Source: FEN-1350 sp964386005
Lineage (GTDB): Bacteria; Planctomycetota; Phycisphaerae; Sedimentisphaerales; Anaerohalosphaeraceae
Direction: 5' to 3'
Assembly: GCA_964386005.1 (NCBI GenBank)
Contig: CAYLSB010000019.1
Coordinates: 3,188-67,187, forward strand
DNA length: 64,000 bases
Positions 61,247 through 64,000 of this stretch are shown one piece after another. Position numbers and translations under genes: made by a program. The notes under the pieces are model-generated. The model had not been told where the DNA came from and ran no database searches. It saw nothing but the letters and a program-made list of their open reading frames with translations. Positions within the stretch are counted from its first letter, which is position 1. Each line of letters begins with the position of its first letter.

Positions 61247-62797
61247 ATGAAAACGATTACACGAATGATCCTCATCGCAGCGGTTGTGTCGGCCGCTGGA
61301 ATTGTGTCGGCGCAGGATTCGCAGAAGGCGACGCTGACCATCGAAGCCGACAAAGGCAAAGACACCATCAGCCGGATGATCTACGGCCAGTTCGCCGAGC
61401 ACCTGGGCCACTGCATCTACGGCGGCCTCTGGGTCGGCGAGGACAGTCCCATCCCCAACACCCGCGGGATTCGCAACGATGTTGTCGCCGCGCTCAAGGC
61501 GATCCGCGTGCCGGTGGTCCGCTGGCCGGGCGGATGTTTCGCCGATGAGTACCACTGGACCGACGGCATCGGCCCGAAGGAAAAACGGCCGACGATGATC
61601 AACACCCACTGGGGCGGAGTGACGGAAAACAATCATTTCGGCACGCACGAATTTTTCGAACTGTGCGAGCAGCTCGGTTGCGAGCCGTATATCACCGGCA
61701 ATGTCGGCAGCGGCTCGGTCGAGGAGATGGCCGACTGGATCGAGTACATGACCTTCGACGGTGTCAGCCCGATGGCCGAACTCCGCAAACAGAACGGCCG
61801 GGAAAAACCCTGGAAACTCAAATACTTCGCCGTCGGCAACGAGAACTGGGGCTGCGGCGGCAACATGCGGCCGGAATTTTATGCCGACCAATATCGTCGA
61901 TATGCCACCTACGTCCGAAACTACAGCGGCAACCAGATTTTCAAGGTTGGCTGCGGGCAAAACGGCGACGACATCCAATGGACGGAAACGGTTATGCAGA
62001 TGGCGGGCAATCGTATGGCCGGTATCGCACCGCATTACTATTGCGGCTCCGGCCGGAGAAGCCGCTCCGCCACGCAGTTTTCTGAGGTTGATTGGTTTGA
62101 ACAACTTAACCGTGCATTGCGGATCGAGACGCTTCTGCAGAAACAAAAGGAGGTCATGGATAAATACGATCCGCGAAAGCGCGTGGCGATCATCTTCGAC
62201 GAATGGGGCGCCTGGCACCAGGTCGAGCCGGGAACCAATCCGGGATTTCTCTTTCAGCAGAACAGCTTACGCGATGCGATGGTCGCTGGGCTGACGCTGA
62301 ACATCTTCAACAATCACTGCGACCGCGTGAAGATGGCCAACATCGCCCAGATGGTCAACGTACTGCAGGCGATGGTCTTGACCGACGATAAGAAGATGGT
62401 TCTGACTCCGACGTATTTTGTGTTCATGCTCTACATGGTCCATCACGACGCGACGCTTCTGCCTACGCAGCTTCAAAGTCCCGAATATGCGTTCGAGAAT
62501 AATAAGCTCCCGGCGATGAATGTGTCGGCCTCTCGCGATCAATCGGGCAAGATTCACGTCACCCTATGCAACATCGATACGGCCAAGCCGATCACGCTGG
62601 AAGCGTCCCTTCAGGGCGCCAAGGCCGGCAAGATTTCCGGACAAATCCTCACGGCCGAAGCGATCAATTCGCACAACACCTTCGATAAGCCCGATGGGGT
62701 TAAGCCCGAAGATTTTAACGATGCCAAGCCGACCGACGGCGGATTTACAGCGACTATTCCCGCCAAGTCGATTGTCATGCTGGAAATCACGGGGTAA
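61247..62797 (+). CDS. abfA: Secreted alpha-L-arabinofuranosidase, GH51 (AbfA-like)
   Basis: 516 residues from ATG 61247 (CAGGAGAC 5 nt upstream; the longer frame has no signal). Signal peptide 1-22 (ending VSA). The classical GH51 core is complete: GQFAEHLGHCIYGGLWVGE, RWPGGCFADEYHWTDGIGP, acid/base Glu199 in AVGNENWGCGG and nucleophile Glu319 in IFDEWGAWH. Closer to characterised arabinofuranosidases than its neighbour and shorter, with no N-terminal module. The pair may attack different arabinose linkages. Confidence 0.93.
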   Translation: MKTITRMILIAAVVSAAGIVSAQDSQKATLTIEADKGKDTISRMIYGQFAEHLGHCIYGGLWVGEDSPIPNTRGIRNDVVAALKAIRVPVVRWPGGCFADEYHWTDGIGPKEKRPTMINTHWGGVTENNHFGTHEFFELCEQLGCEPYITGNVGSGSVEEMADWIEYMTFDGVSPMAELRKQNGREKPWKLKYFAVGNENWGCGGNMRPEFYADQYRRYATYVRNYSGNQIFKVGCGQNGDDIQWTETVMQMAGNRMAGIAPHYYCGSGRRSRSATQFSEVDWFEQLNRALRIETLLQKQKEVMDKYDPRKRVAIIFDEWGAWHQVEPGTNPGFLFQQNSLRDAMVAGLTLNIFNNHCDRVKMANIAQMVNVLQAMVLTDDKKMVLTPTYFVFMLYMVHHDATLLPTQLQSPEYAFENNKLPAMNVSASRDQSGKIHVTLCNIDTAKPITLEASLQGAKAGKISGQILTAEAINSHNTFDKPDGVKPEDFNDAKPTDGGFTATIPAKSIVMLEITG

Positions 62798-62953
62798 GGA
62801 AGAATTGGGAAACCACGGATTACACGGGATTTCGCGGATTATCATTGGACACTTTTGCGGGAAAACAAGGGGCGGACGGCGTCCGCCCATTTATTGAATT
62901 TCCGGCACGGGCCGGATTCCAGACGAAACGTATACAAAAACAGATATCTGGAT

Positions 62954-63003
62954 AAAAAAGGGGTCTGACACCTTAAATTGGTTCGGTGTCTGACCCCTTT
63001 TTT
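62954..63003. repeat. Long palindrome with A/T-run ends
   Basis: AAAAAAGGGGTCTGACACC (62954-62972) pairs with GGTGTCTGACCCCTTTTTT (62985-63003), 18 of 19 bases, around a 12-nt loop. It could act as a bidirectional terminator. The shape and the GGTGTCTGAC core recall REP/RAYT-type repeats seen in many genomes; no transposase is present here. Confidence 0.8.
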
Positions 63004-63074
63004 GACCTGCCCCGGAATCCATATTGTTTGGGGAGACACACATGTCGCCCAAATTGTAGCACAATCGTTTCGAC

Positions 63075-63225
63075 GGGTGGCAGCCACCGAGTCCCGATGC
63101 GGTTTCGGGACGAGGTGGATGTCGTAGGGTGCATGGCAAATACCGTTTGTGTCATTCCCGCGAGGGCGGGAATCCAGATTTGCAGGGGCGGACGGCCGAT
63201 TGGGCACACGCCGTGTGCCCCTGCC
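63075..63225 (+). repeat. Second copy of the palindromic repeat mosaic
   Basis: It contains GGGTGGCAGCCACCGAG (63075-63091), GAGGTGGATGTCGTAGGG, the REP-like GTCATTCCCGCGAGGGCGGG (63151-63170) and GGGCACACGCCGTGTGCCC (63202-63220). It shares four modules with 40347-40489, in partly different order and spacing, and carries its own extra palindrome (CCCGATGCGGTTTCGGG). Confidence 0.8.
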
Positions 63226-63226
63226 A

Positions 63227-63374
63227 TTATTCCTGCAGCCAGTGGGCGGCCAGAATCATCAAATCCATCAGGTCAACTATTCCGCTTCCGTCGATATCCG
63301 CCTGTTCACATTCGGCGGGGCAACCCGACTTTTGCCAGTTGTGCATCAGCTCCGCCAGATCGATCATATCAATG
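63227..63374 (-). pseudogene. Orphan dockerin-like C-terminal fragment
   Basis: On the minus strand 63374-63227 encodes a dockerin-type end with two repeats (NYGIDMIDLAELMHNW, then ADIDGSGIVDLMDLMILAAH ending WLQE and stop). Directly upstream in this frame is a TAA stop inside the end of the PEP-CTERM gene, so no start exists. The fragment abuts the repeat mosaic on its 3' side. It looks like the remains of a deleted secreted-protein gene. Confidence 0.75.
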
Positions 63375-63998
63375 CCGTAGTTGCTTTAAAAATCGATTTC
63401 GTCGTATTATTAGACCACCCAAAGCCAACAGTATCAGGGACAATGGTTCGGGAATAATGGTGAATTTAATATTATCGATGGTCGGGGAGTAACCTTGTAC
63501 GTCGATCAGCTTGATATCGAACGTGCTGAAATCGCCCCAGGTCCCGGTCAATCGCCTTGTCAATTCATTAAAATCCCAGTCCCGAACGAACATTTCGATA
63601 TGAGGATTCGGCACCAGAACCGGTGGCTGACCTTCATATTCCCATGCAGATTGGTAACTATATATATTATCAATTCGCCCCCCACTAAACGTGGCTATGG
63701 CAGATGTATGTAAACTTATTTGATTAACTTGTCCTCCTTGAAATGCTAATTGACTTTGTCCACCCATCGTTAGCGACCATATACCTCCTGAAAACTCATT
63801 TAACGGAGATGTCCCCATAATTACAGACATGCTGGAATCATATAATGTCAGACTATCCATACCTCCATTTTCTGTAATCAAAATACTTTCGGTATCCTGC
63901 AACGTTTTGTTTGGTCCATATTCGCTGATGACATAATCGTACCCTGCCTGGACTCGCATGGTAGTTACCAATACAAAAATACATATCACCCGTTTCAT
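63369..63998 (-). CDS. PEP-CTERM sorting domain protein
   Basis: 209 residues from ATG 63998. A signal peptide (1-18, ending VQA) starts the protein. The middle is a beta-helix-like stretch rich in Gly, Ser and Ile (SGGIWSLTMGGQSQLAFQGG). The C-terminus has the PEP-CTERM signal: PEP motif (IIPEPLSL), a hydrophobic helix (LILLALGGLII) and a basic end (RRNRFLKQLR). An exosortase would cut and anchor it on the surface, often with exopolysaccharide. No exosortase gene is in the window. The start may be upstream of the window edge, but the signal peptide fits this ATG. Confidence 0.85.
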   Translation of the reverse strand: MKRVICIFVLVTTMRVQAGYDYVISEYGPNKTLQDTESILITENGGMDSLTLYDSSMSVIMGTSPLNEFSGGIWSLTMGGQSQLAFQGGQVNQISLHTSAIATFSGGRIDNIYSYQSAWEYEGQPPVLVPNPHIEMFVRDWDFNELTRRLTGTWGDFSTFDIKLIDVQGYSPTIDNIKFTIIPEPLSLILLALGGLIIRRNRFLKQLRH

Positions 63999-64000
63999 TG

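Larger units (their letters stand above)
62798..63226. other. Repeat-rich region without genes
   Basis: About 430 nt after the GH51 pair made largely of palindromic repeats: GGGCGGACGGCGTCCGCCC at 62870-62888, a large hairpin at 62954-63003 and a mosaic at 63075-63225. No coding frame is supported. Confidence 0.75.

Noticed and set aside
1..64000. tRNA, rRNA, tmRNA or riboswitch genes
   Set aside because: I scanned for T-arm and conserved-core patterns by eye and found no convincing cloverleaf or known aptamer; a covariance-model search would be decisive.

Overview
The window looks like a metagenome-assembled scaffold (one 100-N gap at 3683-3782) from a planctomycete, most likely of the class Phycisphaerae. 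This rests on inference from several features: dockerin-like repeats ending in Trp-Leu, a PEP-CTERM protein, Ig/LamG-rich secreted proteins, a SurA/PpiD-like membrane chaperone, many secreted carbohydrate-active proteins and a complete type II secretion operon. I see no rRNA, tRNA, CRISPR array, transposase or phage gene.

Layout. 1-6212 (+): two large surface proteins built from Ig-like and LamG domains, then a membrane glycosyltransferase-like protein that carries a LamG domain of its own. 6190-14262 (-): a tightly overlapping seven-gene operon with a type I phosphodiesterase, a UDP-sulfoquinovose synthase homologue with a Cys-rich N-terminal extension, thioredoxin, sulfotransferase, two GT4 glycosyltransferases and an initiating polyprenyl-phosphate sugar transferase. 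It reads as assembly of a sulfonated and/or sulfated surface glycan. 14863-22872 (+): a PpiD-like chaperone with two small membrane proteins, glycyl-tRNA synthetase, a MNT/HEPN pair with an HsdR_N/DUF5655 nuclease-like gene, and asparaginyl-tRNA synthetase. 23029-33304 (mixed strands): small membrane proteins, secreted beta-sandwich proteins, a ketopantoate reductase-like enzyme, a carboxylesterase and a four-Kazal protease-inhibitor-like protein with a dockerin-like end. 33333-40206: lepA, a protein with three SUMF1-like domains and two dockerin-like repeats, a zinc-ribbon membrane protein, and a plant-type alpha-amylase. 40347-40994: a mosaic of palindromic repeats abutting the 3' third of a Trk/Ktr potassium transporter gene, which is 5'-truncated.

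42124-55523 (+) is an eleven-gene type II secretion operon in the order E-F-G-H-I-J-K-L-M-C-D, behind a near-consensus promoter. Its secretin appears to carry six N1-type periplasmic modules and its GspK has a long Gly-rich insert. 55645-62797 (+) holds a PQQ-type beta-propeller, a coiled-coil zinc-ribbon protein, an RNase H-PurN fusion and two consecutive GH51 arabinofuranosidases. 62798-63998 has more palindromic repeats, an orphan dockerin fragment and a PEP-CTERM protein.

How it fits together: the type II system would export the many signal-peptide proteins (amylase, GH51 enzymes, esterase, Kazal and SUMF1 proteins), and the glycan operon would build the surface polymer. The best candidates for new biology are the sulfoquinovose-type glycan operon, the expanded secretin, the RNase H-PurN fusion and the dockerin-like tag shared by unrelated secreted proteins.
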